Source: a virus. Taken from it: a stretch of 21,735 nt of DNA. The notes beneath the pieces were generated by a model that searched no databases, was not told the DNA's origin, and worked only from the letters and a program-made list of their open reading frames with translations. Made by a program: the position numbers and the translations under genes. Below are positions 6,571-14,743 of this stretch, piece by piece. The stretch spans positions 1-21,735 of the IMG/VR virus record IMGVR_UViG_3300027752_000128. The stretch is one strand, 5' to 3'. Each line of letters begins with the position of its first letter. The stretch's first letter is position 1.

Positions 6571-8383
6571 CCTTATAACCCTCGACTTTGAGACTTACTT
6601 CGACTCAGACGTAAGCCTTACCAAACTCAACATCCAACAGTACGTAGCCCACCCCAAGTTCAAAGTGTGGGGCGTAGGTATCAAGGTCAACGGCGAACAA
6701 CCAGATTGGTATGGTGAAGGCGACGAAGCAATGAACGCCATCCACGCCATCGATTGGGACACCGCAATCCTTGTGTGCCACAACACTCTCTTTGACGGCT
6801 ACATCCTGTCAGAAGTGTATAACGTCCACCCCAAAACCTATTGCGACACCGCAGCAATGGCCCGTGGCTTAGAGCCACATAAGAGCGCATCACTCAGCGC
6901 AGTAGCAACCCGCACTTTCCCAGACGATGAGTCAATGCGTAAAGGCGTAGAGCTAGCCAGTGCAAAAGGTATATATGACTTATCCGCTTATCGCGGACTT
7001 GAAGAAGATATAGCTGGGTACTGTATCCAAGATGTGGAACTAACCTATGCCATCTTTAACGAGATGTCGCATCAGTTCCCCGTCAACGAATTAGATGTCA
7101 TTGACCTGACAACTAAGTTGTTTTGCCAACCCACCTTGTTGCTCGACGCACCAAGAGTAGAAGAAATGCTGGAAGAGATAAAAGAATCTACAGCTAAAAC
7201 TATTGAACAGTCTGGTATCACCAGAGAGACACTATCGAGCAGCGCGAAGTTCTCAGAACACTTAAAGTCTATCGGCATCATGCCCCCCACAAAGCGCAGC
7301 CCCAACACTGGTTTACAAATACCAGCGTTCGGTAAGAACGACCCAGGCTGGAAGCAACTAGTAGCCATGTACCCAGAACATAATAATTTATGGGACGGCA
7401 GGTTAGCTGCCAAAAGCCGCTTGGAAGAAACACGCGCTGACCGCTTTCTCCAAAGCATGAACAAAGAAGGCAAGCTTCCAATTCCTCTAAGATATTACGC
7501 AGCGCATACAGGTCGCTTCGGTGGTACAGAAAAGATCAACATGCAAAACCTGCCGCGAGAATCAGCACTGCGGCGCTGCCTTATAGCACCAGAAAACAAG
7601 TACGTATTCGTAGCCGACTTAAGTCAGATCGAAGCTCGTATGCTCGCCTGGATTGCTAACGAAGACCAGCTACTAGCCGCGTTCGCAAACAACGAAGATG
7701 TCTATTGTAAGTTTGCAACTACGATCTACGGACGAACCATTACCAAAGCGGACGAGGAGGAAAGATTCGTAGGTAAGACCGCAGTACTCGGCCTCGGGTA
7801 CGGTATGGGTATCGACAAGTTCGCAGCGACCTTAGCGTCCTCTGGTATCAAAGTTGCTCCAGAGCTACCCACACAGGTCGTAAGAACATACCGTAATACT
7901 TACGCGATGATTCCGGCCTATTGGACAGTAGCAAAATCATTGCTATTCGCCATGATGGACAAGACACAGTGGGGCAACAGCTTTGGCCCGCTAACAGTCC
8001 AGCGTCACGCATTGTTACTTCCCAATGGAATGTCACTTACGTATCCCAATTTAGAATACAACTACCGAAACTCTGAGTTCACCTTCGAAGGACAACGTGA
8101 CCGCATCGAACGAACCTACGGCGGCAAGCTCGTAGAGAATATCGTGCAGGCACTCAGTCGCATCGTAATTACAGACTCAATGTTGCGTCTAGAAAAAACC
8201 CTCAAGCCACTCAATGGTTCAGTCGTCCACACAGTCCACGATGAAATCCTTGTAGTGGCACCAGACCAAAACCCGCAAGCAATGCTAGATCTTCTGATCG
8301 CAGACATGTGTGTCCCACCAGCTTGGGCTAAGGATCTGCCGTTAGCCGCTGAAGGAAAATACGGAGTAGCGTATGCCAAATAG
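6530..8383 (+). CDS. polA: Family A DNA polymerase
   Basis: A 617-residue replicative polymerase. The N-terminal 3'-5' exonuclease domain shows LDFETYFD (D19, E21), CHNTLFDGYIL (83-93) and YCIQDVELTY (164-173). The polymerase domain has TGRFGG (327-332), motif A VADLSQIEAR (361-370, D363), the O-helix RFVGKTAVLGLGYG (412-425; R412, K416, Y424) and motif C VHTVHDEILV (566-575; H570, D571). The residue matching E. coli Phe762 is Leu420. In marine phages, Leu there has been linked with temperate lifestyles, which fits the integrase and repressor in this window. There is no 5'-3' exonuclease domain, as usual for phage enzymes. ATG 6530 gives the normal short lead-in to the first exonuclease motif. 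Confidence 0.97.
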   Translation: MHALQQTLPSAENDLITLDFETYFDSDVSLTKLNIQQYVAHPKFKVWGVGIKVNGEQPDWYGEGDEAMNAIHAIDWDTAILVCHNTLFDGYILSEVYNVHPKTYCDTAAMARGLEPHKSASLSAVATRTFPDDESMRKGVELASAKGIYDLSAYRGLEEDIAGYCIQDVELTYAIFNEMSHQFPVNELDVIDLTTKLFCQPTLLLDAPRVEEMLEEIKESTAKTIEQSGITRETLSSSAKFSEHLKSIGIMPPTKRSPNTGLQIPAFGKNDPGWKQLVAMYPEHNNLWDGRLAAKSRLEETRADRFLQSMNKEGKLPIPLRYYAAHTGRFGGTEKINMQNLPRESALRRCLIAPENKYVFVADLSQIEARMLAWIANEDQLLAAFANNEDVYCKFATTIYGRTITKADEEERFVGKTAVLGLGYGMGIDKFAATLASSGIKVAPELPTQVVRTYRNTYAMIPAYWTVAKSLLFAMMDKTQWGNSFGPLTVQRHALLLPNGMSLTYPNLEYNYRNSEFTFEGQRDRIERTYGGKLVENIVQALSRIVITDSMLRLEKTLKPLNGSVVHTVHDEILVVAPDQNPQAMLDLLIADMCVPPAWAKDLPLAAEGKYGVAYAK

Positions 8384-10889
8384 CATGAAGGTAACGTTCT
8401 TAGAATCTAGTAACGCTATGCCGTTATCTAAATTCTTTGGGCTTACTGAGAACCGCAGTTACCCCTATGTGAAAAAGGTAACTAGCCACGAACGCACAAT
8501 TGATAAAACACCTAAAGGCATTGGAGAGCTTCATCAGCTTATCACCACACATGGAAAGCAGGGCCATTGCCTGCTCAAAGGAAACCTAAAGCGTCCTCTC
8601 ATTGACGAATCAAGAGCAGGACTGACAGATAGGTCTGCACCAACAGACCTATTGATCATCGATCTAGACGGAATGGAGCTACCAAACACTCACTTACCCC
8701 GTCTATTTGACCAAGCAGAAATCACTAAACTCGCAGAAAACTTTATTGCTTTGCTACCAAAAGAGTTTATCGACGTTAGTTACATAGTCCAGGCGAGTGC
8801 CTCGATGGGCATGAAAGGAAACTTATGTAGCCTTCATTTATATTTCTTACTGGAAATACCCATCCCAGCTAAAGCTATCAAGCTCTGGTTTAAGCAAGTA
8901 AACCTTGCGACTCCGGCAGTTGCGTCACAAATAACGCTCAGTGCAAACGGACAAAGCTTAAGCTGGCCAATTGATCTGTCTATTTCAGACAGCACACACA
9001 CTTGCTTTATAGCGCCACCAGAATTCGAAGACAAACAATTAAACCCGTTCATCGACAACGCAAACAGAACAGCACTAGTTAAAAAGAAACAAACAACCAT
9101 TGACCTAGTACCGCTAGCAGCGGGCCTAAACCCAGAGGTCATATCAGAAGAAGAAGTAGAACTTAAGAATAAGTTACGTATAGCTGCTGGACTAAAGAAG
9201 AAACCTTCTAATATCACAACGATCTCTAGCAACCATCAGCCATACGAACTGCTATCTAACCCAGATCAAATGAACATCACCGTGCATAGTGATATTAACT
9301 TTCCATTCGTTCACTGTGACGTTAACGGCGGCGACAGTCACGCCTATTACTTCTTCGCAGACAACCCACTGTATATGTACAACTTCAAAGGAGAGCCTAT
9401 ATGGGAAATAGCTAAGGCTGACCCAGACTTCTTTATGCACATACAAGACATCGTCTCTCAGAAGAAAGGCAAGCGAGCACTCGTACCTATCGCACTACGT
9501 GATTTCAACACAGATATTTATTACAACGGGCTTTACGACGCAGACCTAGATCAGTTCAACGATCAGTTTCCACTCACCCCGACAAACAAACAGAGCATTG
9601 AAGGGTTCTTCAAAACTCAAAGCTACCCAAACCCAGAGTTCACCTCTGACGCAAACGTAGTATTTAACCCTCAACACAAAGGTAAGAGCGTAGACCTCAA
9701 CGCTAAACCGATGGCATACGTGAATATGTACCGCGAAAGTAAATACATGTTCGACGCAGTAGAGCCACCCAAACCGCTTACATACGTCTCAGCCTACAAG
9801 CTACAAGACACATGCCCGAACATCTATAAGATCATGTTTCACATGCTTGGCAACGGCGAGCAAGAGTTCTCACACTTTGTAAATTGGCTAGCGTTTGTAT
9901 ATCAGATGCGTAAAAAGTCAGAAACATCATGGGTCTTAAGCGGCATTCAAGGCACAGGTAAAGGTGTATTCGCCAACCAAGTTCTTAAAGCCATATTCGG
10001 CGAAGAACATGCGCCAATGAAAACGCTAGAGAACATAGAAGAGCAGTTCAATCTATATATGCGAAACGCATTATTCCTAGTAGTTGACGAGTTCCGCATG
10101 TCAGACAGCCGTGGCCCGATACGCATGGCTGACAATCTTAAGAACGCTATCACTGAACCTACCCTTACCATCAGAGGTATGAGAGCCAACCAGCGCACAG
10201 AAAAAAGTTACGTAAATTACATATTCTTTACGAACCGCCATGACTCAATGCAGATCGAACCAGGGGATCGCAGGTACAACATCGCACCCCGACAAGAAAT
10301 CTCACTGAGAGATGCACATCCCGATGTCATTAAAGTATTAGAGACAACAGGTCTAGAAGACGAGCTTTACCATTTCGCAGGCGCACTCAAAACCTTCGAA
10401 GTAATGCAGTCACAGATACGTACGCCACTACAAAACGAAGCTAAAGAAGTATTACGTGACGTAACCATGTCAGTCTTTGATGAGTTTATTCAAAGCTTAA
10501 AGTCAGGTGCAATCGCATCCTTCACAGACTTATTAGATATATCTCTAGCTAACACAATGCAAGCAGGGGAAATCACAACAGTTCAACGCTGCATTAAATT
10601 CTGGATGGCTGAAGCAATGAACAATTCTGAATACACCATCATACCTACAGAGCAGTTGCGTCTTACTTACCATGTTCTTACGGAACAAACTCCGCGTATC
10701 CCGCCAAAACAATTTTACAAAGATCTAAACAAACATGGATTTAAGAAAGTACGTAAGCGCCCATTCGCTGACACAGGCGGTAATCCAGCCACAGGCATAG
10801 AAATTAAATGGGCCTTTAGCAACGAAGCTGAAGGTAACGCATTAATAGAACAATACTTTGAAACCAAAGATTTAGGGCTTATCAAATGA
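8373..10889 (+). CDS. Primase-helicase (AEP-like plus SF3/D5-type ATPase)
   Basis: A large 838-residue fusion protein. The N-terminal part resembles an archaeo-eukaryotic-type primase: TDLLIIDLDGMELP (D97, D99) supplies the DxD metal-binding pair and CSLHLYFLL (S153, H155) the sxH motif. The C-terminal part is a helicase ATPase of the DUF5906/D5 kind, with Walker A GIQGTGKG (524-531), Walker B LVVDEFRMSD (569-578, D572/E573) and downstream 'NYIFFTNRHDSMQIEPGDRRY' carrying the sensor Asn and a likely arginine finger. It would open the duplex and make primers for the polymerase encoded just before it. The start at ATG 8373 overlaps the polymerase stop by 11 nt; an in-frame ATG at 8385 is an alternative. 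The helicase assignment is firm; the primase assignment is slightly less so. Confidence 0.9.
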   Translation: MPNSMKVTFLESSNAMPLSKFFGLTENRSYPYVKKVTSHERTIDKTPKGIGELHQLITTHGKQGHCLLKGNLKRPLIDESRAGLTDRSAPTDLLIIDLDGMELPNTHLPRLFDQAEITKLAENFIALLPKEFIDVSYIVQASASMGMKGNLCSLHLYFLLEIPIPAKAIKLWFKQVNLATPAVASQITLSANGQSLSWPIDLSISDSTHTCFIAPPEFEDKQLNPFIDNANRTALVKKKQTTIDLVPLAAGLNPEVISEEEVELKNKLRIAAGLKKKPSNITTISSNHQPYELLSNPDQMNITVHSDINFPFVHCDVNGGDSHAYYFFADNPLYMYNFKGEPIWEIAKADPDFFMHIQDIVSQKKGKRALVPIALRDFNTDIYYNGLYDADLDQFNDQFPLTPTNKQSIEGFFKTQSYPNPEFTSDANVVFNPQHKGKSVDLNAKPMAYVNMYRESKYMFDAVEPPKPLTYVSAYKLQDTCPNIYKIMFHMLGNGEQEFSHFVNWLAFVYQMRKKSETSWVLSGIQGTGKGVFANQVLKAIFGEEHAPMKTLENIEEQFNLYMRNALFLVVDEFRMSDSRGPIRMADNLKNAITEPTLTIRGMRANQRTEKSYVNYIFFTNRHDSMQIEPGDRRYNIAPRQEISLRDAHPDVIKVLETTGLEDELYHFAGALKTFEVMQSQIRTPLQNEAKEVLRDVTMSVFDEFIQSLKSGAIASFTDLLDISLANTMQAGEITTVQRCIKFWMAEAMNNSEYTIIPTEQLRLTYHVLTEQTPRIPPKQFYKDLNKHGFKKVRKRPFADTGGNPATGIEIKWAFSNEAEGNALIEQYFETKDLGLIK

Positions 10890-11638
10890 ACAACATTATA
10901 ACTTCCAGTACACCAGTTGGCGTAGAACCTATCAGCCCAAACTTTGAATTAGGTCTAGTAGACACATGGTCATACTCAGCCCTTAAGGTATTCGAAGAAT
11001 GCCCTTACCGCACATACATTAGTCGTGTACGTAAGATCCGCGAGCCAAGTGGACCTGCCGCTGAACGTGGTACAGAGATCCACCAGCAAGCAGAAGATTA
11101 TATTAAGGGTGAGCTAGGCGAGATGCCTGACACACTTAAGAAGTTCGAAGACGAGTTCGATGAGCTTAGGACTCTGTTCGCAGAAGCTAAGTGCGAAGTA
11201 GAAGGCGAATGGGGCTTCACAAAAGATTGGACTCCCACCGGCTGGATGTTCCCGAACACCTGGGCGCGTATCAAGCTCGATGCCTGTGTAACGCAAGATG
11301 AAACTTCAATGAGAGTTATTGATTTCAAGACAGGCAAACGCTTCGGTAACGAAATAGCGCACGGCCAGCAGGCACTAATCTATGCCATTGCAGCTTTCCT
11401 ACGACACCCAGACGCACAGTTTGTAAAAACAGAGTTGTGGTATCTCGATAAAAACGAAACAGCAACGCGGAATTACACCCGTGACGAGGCACTGTTGTTC
11501 TTACCTAAGTGGCATTCTCGGGCAGTCAAGATGACAACCTGCACAGACTTCACACCTACGCCAAGTCAAAGCGCTTGTCGCTGGTGTACGTTTAAAAAAG
11601 GCGATTCACCCGAATGCCAATACGGAGTTTCAAGATGA
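10886..11638 (+). CDS. Cas4/RecB-like PD-(D/E)XK nuclease with probable Fe-S cluster
   Basis: The product has 250 residues. ATG 10886 overlaps the primase stop as ATGA. Motifs of the Cas4/RecB/AddB nuclease group are in order: WSYSALKVFEECPYRTY (28-44, C39), RGTEIHQQAE (61-70, H66), RIKLDACV (128-135, D132), VIDFKTGK (144-151, D146 and K148) and HGQQALIYA (159-167, Q161 and Y166). The ending CRWCTFKKGDSPECQYG places Cys at 231, 234 and 244. With C39 this gives the four-cysteine set that holds a 4Fe-4S cluster in Cas4 and AddB. No Cas genes are near, so this is a phage recombination/replication exonuclease rather than a CRISPR protein. Function is inferred from motifs. Confidence 0.9.
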   Translation: MNNIITSSTPVGVEPISPNFELGLVDTWSYSALKVFEECPYRTYISRVRKIREPSGPAAERGTEIHQQAEDYIKGELGEMPDTLKKFEDEFDELRTLFAEAKCEVEGEWGFTKDWTPTGWMFPNTWARIKLDACVTQDETSMRVIDFKTGKRFGNEIAHGQQALIYAIAAFLRHPDAQFVKTELWYLDKNETATRNYTRDEALLFLPKWHSRAVKMTTCTDFTPTPSQSACRWCTFKKGDSPECQYGVSR

Positions 11639-11802
11639 ATATATTTTTACTCGTAGTGTTGTTAATCACCACACTCAGCATATCAATTAGTTTATTTGTA
11701 GTAGCTATAGAAGGACTTTTAGTTTGTATAGCTGTTGCAGCAATCAGTTTTTTAACCTGGAGGATACGACGTGACACTAATAACCGTTCTACAAGTGATT
11801 GA
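11635..11802 (+). CDS. Small two-helix membrane protein
   Basis: The product has 55 residues. ATG 11635 overlaps the nuclease stop as ATGA; an in-frame ATG at 11614 would lie inside the nuclease gene and is less likely. Residues 3-23 and 25-43 are two hydrophobic segments separated only by E26 (NIFLLVVLLITTLS, then GLLVCIAVAAISFLTW). A positively charged tail follows (RIRRDTNNR). It would sit in the inner membrane with the basic tail inside. A holin-like role is possible from size and topology, but no endolysin gene is nearby, so the function is left open. It heads a run of seven tiny coupled genes. Confidence 0.7.
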   Translation: MNIFLLVVLLITTLSISISLFVVAIEGLLVCIAVAAISFLTWRIRRDTNNRSTSD

Positions 11803-11917
11803 GCTTCTACTAGAATTAGCCACCGTGAGCTATCTAACGTACATCGCCTGGCAGATGCGCCGGGGCAACTACGTTGGCTCGTATGCAATGCGTAAGTTTG
11901 CGCGTGGTATTAGGTAA
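11771..11917 (+). CDS. Tiny protein with GTG start, probable membrane segment
   Basis: A 48-residue frame starts at GTG 11771, with a good GGAGG ribosome binding site at 11759-11763, inside the end of the previous gene (32-nt overlap). It ends at TAA 11915-11917, overlapping the next ATG. Residues 2-26 are hydrophobic (LITVLQVIELLLELATVSYL), and the C-terminus is basic (QMRRGNYVGSYAMRKFARG). It looks like a small membrane-associated peptide. The strong Shine-Dalgarno and exact junction with the next gene support it despite its size and GTG start. Confidence 0.6.
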   Translation: MTLITVLQVIELLLELATVSYLTYIAWQMRRGNYVGSYAMRKFARGIR

Positions 11918-12075
11918 TGAATAAGTGGCGAACAATCGTTATAAGGAATTTGAAACCTATAGATCAAGAGTACCTAGAAATCTTAATTGCGAATGAGTTA
12001 GCAATGAAGGGAATCGAAACTGAGGAATTCGGATTTAACATTGAAGTAGATTATCTAGAAAACAAGGAGATTTAA
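11917..12075 (+). CDS. Tiny soluble hypothetical protein
   Basis: A 52-residue frame from ATG 11917 (TAATG junction) to TAA 12073-12075, immediately before the next start at 12076. The product begins MNKWRTIVIRNLKP and continues with a helix and an acidic end (EEFGFNIEVDYLENKEI). It has the make-up of a small alpha/beta protein, with no membrane segment. The exact fit between two coupled neighbours is the main evidence that it is translated. No function is recognised. Confidence 0.6.
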   Translation: MNKWRTIVIRNLKPIDQEYLEILIANELAMKGIETEEFGFNIEVDYLENKEI

Positions 12076-12411
12076 ATGGACCCACTTTATATCGGTATTG
12101 TAGGCGCTGCCGGTCTCTTGTTCCTTGCGTTCAAGTTCGGTATGCGCAAAGTAATTAACTACGACATATTCTTTGACGTAGTTATTACCGGCATTCTTAT
12201 GTTCTCACTAGCTGGCACTGTCAGCGGTATGACCGGCGCGTTAATCGGTGGCCTTATTGTCTCAGCAATTTTGTACACCATGAAGCGCACCATGATCCGC
12301 GAGCAGTTAGTCGTAGTCAAAGAACCAAGACAGTTCCACAAAGAAACTATCTACGTACCCAAATTCAAGTGGGTAGCAGTCAAGCCTGACGGTACAAGGG
12401 TTCAGCTATGA
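12076..12411 (+). CDS. Small membrane protein with about three transmembrane helices
   Basis: The product has 111 residues; ATG 12076 follows AAGGAG (12064-12069). Hydrophobic segments lie at about residues 4-20 (LYIGIVGAAGLLFLAF), 31-47 (IFFDVVITGILMFSLAG) and 49-67 (VSGMTGALIGGLIVSAILY). A cytoplasmic-type basic tail then ends in short strands (KFKWVAVKPDGTRV). The G-rich helices suggest close packing. Similar small membrane proteins are common in phages of marine bacteria, but their role is not known. It shares an ATGA junction with the next gene. Confidence 0.75.
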   Translation: MDPLYIGIVGAAGLLFLAFKFGMRKVINYDIFFDVVITGILMFSLAGTVSGMTGALIGGLIVSAILYTMKRTMIREQLVVVKEPRQFHKETIYVPKFKWVAVKPDGTRVQL

Positions 12412-12575
12412 GTAATCCAAAGCTATTTGTTTTAGGAAAGCCAGACGATTTCAGCAAAACAGAATTCAATTGGTTAGCAGATTTAATCACAGAGAAACTT
12501 AGCGATAACGGAATAAAACCACAGGGTTATTCATTCCAAATACGAGTTGAGTACAAACCAAAGGAGACCACCTAA
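12408..12575 (+). CDS. Tiny hypothetical protein (55 aa)
   Basis: The frame runs from ATG 12408 (ATGA overlap with the previous stop) to TAA 12573-12575 (TAATG overlap with the next start). The product begins MSNPKLFVLGKPDDFSKTEF, has a helix (NWLADLITEKLSDNG) and a strand (YSFQIRVEYK), and ends KPKETT. The ending is dictated by the Shine-Dalgarno cassette that serves the next gene, and the same ending occurs in the following gene. It looks like a small alpha/beta protein of unknown role. Confidence 0.62.
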   Translation: MSNPKLFVLGKPDDFSKTEFNWLADLITEKLSDNGIKPQGYSFQIRVEYKPKETT

Positions 12576-12760
12576 TGCCACTCATACCACTCGCATTATT
12601 GTTCGGCGGCAGTACAATTGCATTAGCAATAGTCGTTAGCGTAGAAAAAATGTATAGAAAACACACTGCCTTACGACAAGCCGAAGCATGGATAGCAGCA
12701 GAAGTTATCGAAGGTAATCTTAGATTCGTTAACGGCGTACCATACAAGGAGACCACCTAA
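12575..12760 (+). CDS. Small single-span membrane protein
   Basis: The product has 61 residues; ATG 12575 is the TAATG junction after AAGGAGACCACC. An N-terminal hydrophobic segment (residues 2-22: PLIPLALLFGGSTIALAIVV) is followed by a basic stretch (EKMYRKHTALRQ). This fits a signal-anchor with the C-terminal part inside. The rest is a helix and a short strand (LRFVNGVPYKETT). It ends at another copy of the same junction. The function is unknown; a holin or spanin component is conceivable but unsupported. Confidence 0.68.
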   Translation: MPLIPLALLFGGSTIALAIVVSVEKMYRKHTALRQAEAWIAAEVIEGNLRFVNGVPYKETT

Positions 12761-12990
12761 TGTCAGAGATGTTAGATCGTGCAGATGCAGATGAATACCT
12801 ACCCAATTGCCCTTGGAACCAAAAAGATCCCACAAAAACAGACTTCGAAGTAACAATACTTTTGTCTAGGGAAATCAAACAAATAGTCACGGCTCACAAC
12901 GAAGAAGAAGCTATGAAAAACGCAGTGATAATTTGTGATGAGCAAGGCTTGGGCTTCGAAGCAGAAGCTCTTGAAGCTACAGAAGTTTAA
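12760..12990 (+). CDS. Small acidic hypothetical protein
   Basis: The product has 76 residues; ATG 12760 is the second AAGGAGACCACCTAATG junction. The N-terminus (MSEMLDRADADEYLPNCPWN) is polar. Residues 28-75 have a strand-helix pattern (FEVTILLSREIKQIVTAHNE, then EEAMKNAVIICDEQG, FEAEALEATEV) like the small protein at 1861-2046. That pattern, a strand pair followed by an 'EEAxxxA' helix, suggests the two share a fold. It is the last of the tiny-gene run and is followed after 21 bp by the helicase gene. Confidence 0.68.
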   Translation: MSEMLDRADADEYLPNCPWNQKDPTKTDFEVTILLSREIKQIVTAHNEEEAMKNAVIICDEQGLGFEAEALEATEV

Positions 12991-13011
12991 CCATACCCTT
13001 TGGAGTTAGTA

Positions 13012-14358
13012 ATGCTAAACCCATTCGAACATCAAACCGTAACAACCAAGTTCATTCTTGATAACCCTCGTTGCCTAATAACCAGCGACCCAGGTTCAGG
13101 TAAGACCCGTAGTGTTATCGATGCTTTTAATCAGCCATTCAGAAAAAACAAAAAGCTTTTAGTATTAGCGCCGCTTTCAATACTAGAAGCGTCCTGGGGA
13201 GACGACATTAAAAAGTTCGCTCCAGAACTGACATACGCATTCGCATACGCTAAAGATCGCCACTCTGCATTCACGGCTGACGTAGACATTGTTATCACCA
13301 ACCATGACGCAGTGAAGTGGCTCGACAAAAACCAGCACTTCTTAGCTGACTTCAGCATGGTGTGTATCGACGAATTCACAGCGTTCAAAAACAAAGATTC
13401 ACAACGTAGCAAAGCAGCCCTAAGAATCGTTAAGCATTTTGACCAACGTGTTGCTATGTCCGGTACACCAAACTCAAACAGCATCTTAGATATCTGGCAC
13501 CCAACACTACTCATTGACGACGGCGCACGGCTAGGCATTAGGTTCTATAGTTTCCGCGAAGCAGTATGTACATCCACCTATAACGGCTTCGGCAATATGT
13601 GGACCGAGAAAGATACCGCACAAGAAACTGTAGCGTCAGCTATTGGCGACATCAATATCAGGTTTGAGTTAGAAGAATGCCTCGACATGCCTGACCACTC
13701 GATCAGCTACAAATACGTAACATTGCCTAAAAAGCTAATGGATCGGTACACAACATTAAGTGAGGAGTCAATGTTGTACACAGGCCAAAGTACAATCAAT
13801 GCGATCAACGCTGGTGTGTTAGTTCGTAAGCTCTTACAGCTTTGTACCGGCAGTGTGTATAACGCAGAAGGCAAAGCAGAAACATTTCACAAGGCCCGTT
13901 ACGAGTTAGTAATGGATCTAGTTAACGAGCGTAAACACAGTGTTGTTGCCTTCAACTGGCGACACGAACGCGATCAACTTATCAAACTCGCAGAAGCACA
14001 GAAAGTTAGCTACGAAGTTATCGACGGTGCCACACCTGGCGAACGTCGCACAGACATAGTTCAGCGGTTTCAAGCAGGACAAATCACTGTTTTGTTTTGC
14101 CACCCACAGTCTGCCGGTCACGGGTTAACACTCACAAAAGCAAATACCACCATCTGGTGTTCGCCAACTTACAACGCCGAGCATTTTCAGCAGTTCAATC
14201 GACGCATATACCGGGCCGGTCAAACCCAAAAAACAGAAACAATATTGATTGCTGCAAAAGATACTTGGGAAACAGACGTATATAAAAAACTAGAAAACAA
14301 ACTAAGCAAAATGGAAGAGCTATTAACTGTATTACTAAAAATAAGGAAAGCTGCATGA
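13012..14358 (+). CDS. SNF2-like superfamily 2 DNA helicase
   Basis: The product has 448 residues from ATG 13012, which has TTGGAG just upstream; an in-frame TTG at 13000 overlaps that ribosome binding site. Helicase motifs are in order: Q-region FEHQTVTTKF (5-14), Walker A SDPGSGKT (25-32), the Ib-like VITNHDAVKW (94-103), motif II CIDEFTAFKN (118-127, a DEFT form of DExx), motif III AMSGTPNSN, and the C-terminal SAGHGLTLTKAN and QFNRRIYRAGQ motifs V and VI. The motif VI form and the 'ID..T...R..I..F' segment are typical of the phage SNF2-like group. It would translocate on double-stranded DNA to aid replication or recombination. Confidence 0.93.
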   Translation: MLNPFEHQTVTTKFILDNPRCLITSDPGSGKTRSVIDAFNQPFRKNKKLLVLAPLSILEASWGDDIKKFAPELTYAFAYAKDRHSAFTADVDIVITNHDAVKWLDKNQHFLADFSMVCIDEFTAFKNKDSQRSKAALRIVKHFDQRVAMSGTPNSNSILDIWHPTLLIDDGARLGIRFYSFREAVCTSTYNGFGNMWTEKDTAQETVASAIGDINIRFELEECLDMPDHSISYKYVTLPKKLMDRYTTLSEESMLYTGQSTINAINAGVLVRKLLQLCTGSVYNAEGKAETFHKARYELVMDLVNERKHSVVAFNWRHERDQLIKLAEAQKVSYEVIDGATPGERRTDIVQRFQAGQITVLFCHPQSAGHGLTLTKANTTIWCSPTYNAEHFQQFNRRIYRAGQTQKTETILIAAKDTWETDVYKKLENKLSKMEELLTVLLKIRKAA

Positions 14359-14723
14359 GCCTAAAAGAAAACGTAGAAAAACGTATAACTATAAAAACTG
14401 AACTAAAACAATTGAGCACTAAAGAAAAACTACTAAGGGAAGAGTTAGAACCTCTTGAGTTTGAGATTCAGAAAGAATTAACCAGCACTGGTATGGACGC
14501 AGTAAGAATTGCAGGCCATACCTTGAGTCTTAAAAAGCAATCAATGCCCAACATCACGGACAAAGAATTAGCTTTTAAGTACATAGCTGCCGAAGAAAAG
14601 TGGGAGTTACTCCCAAAACAAATCCTTGCTACCGCGTTTCGTGACGAAATTGCGTTAGGAGGGGCAATCCCTGGCGTGGAGTCTTTCGAGAAAACCACAC
14701 TTTCTGTAATCAAACTACCTTAA
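14355..14723 (+). CDS. Coiled-coil phage protein, Gp157-like size and plan
   Basis: The product has 122 residues; ATG 14355 overlaps the helicase stop as ATGA. Residues 1-45 are a charged helical or coiled-coil region (KENVEKRITIKTELKQLSTK, then EKLLREELEPLEFEIQKEL). Residues 46-63 hold a short strand pair (GMDAVRIAGHTLSLKK), and the rest contains 'WELLPKQILATAFRDEIALG' and 'IPGVESFEKTTLSVIKLP'. A coiled coil, a small beta hairpin and a 'PGVE...LSV' ending are seen in uncharacterised phage proteins beside helicases or recombination genes. It probably assists the neighbouring helicase or DNA-binding protein; this is inference from position. Confidence 0.72.
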   Translation: MSLKENVEKRITIKTELKQLSTKEKLLREELEPLEFEIQKELTSTGMDAVRIAGHTLSLKKQSMPNITDKELAFKYIAAEEKWELLPKQILATAFRDEIALGGAIPGVESFEKTTLSVIKLP

Positions 14724-14743
14724 CTAAAACTGGAGAATATCCT

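Noticed and set aside
7072-7473. A 133-codon minus-strand ORF inside the DNA polymerase gene
   Set aside because: It lies wholly antisense to a firmly identified polymerase with all motifs in frame.
11592-11888. A 98-codon minus-strand ORF across the tiny-gene cluster
   Set aside because: It is antisense to three coupled genes with good ribosome binding sites and has no motif of its own.
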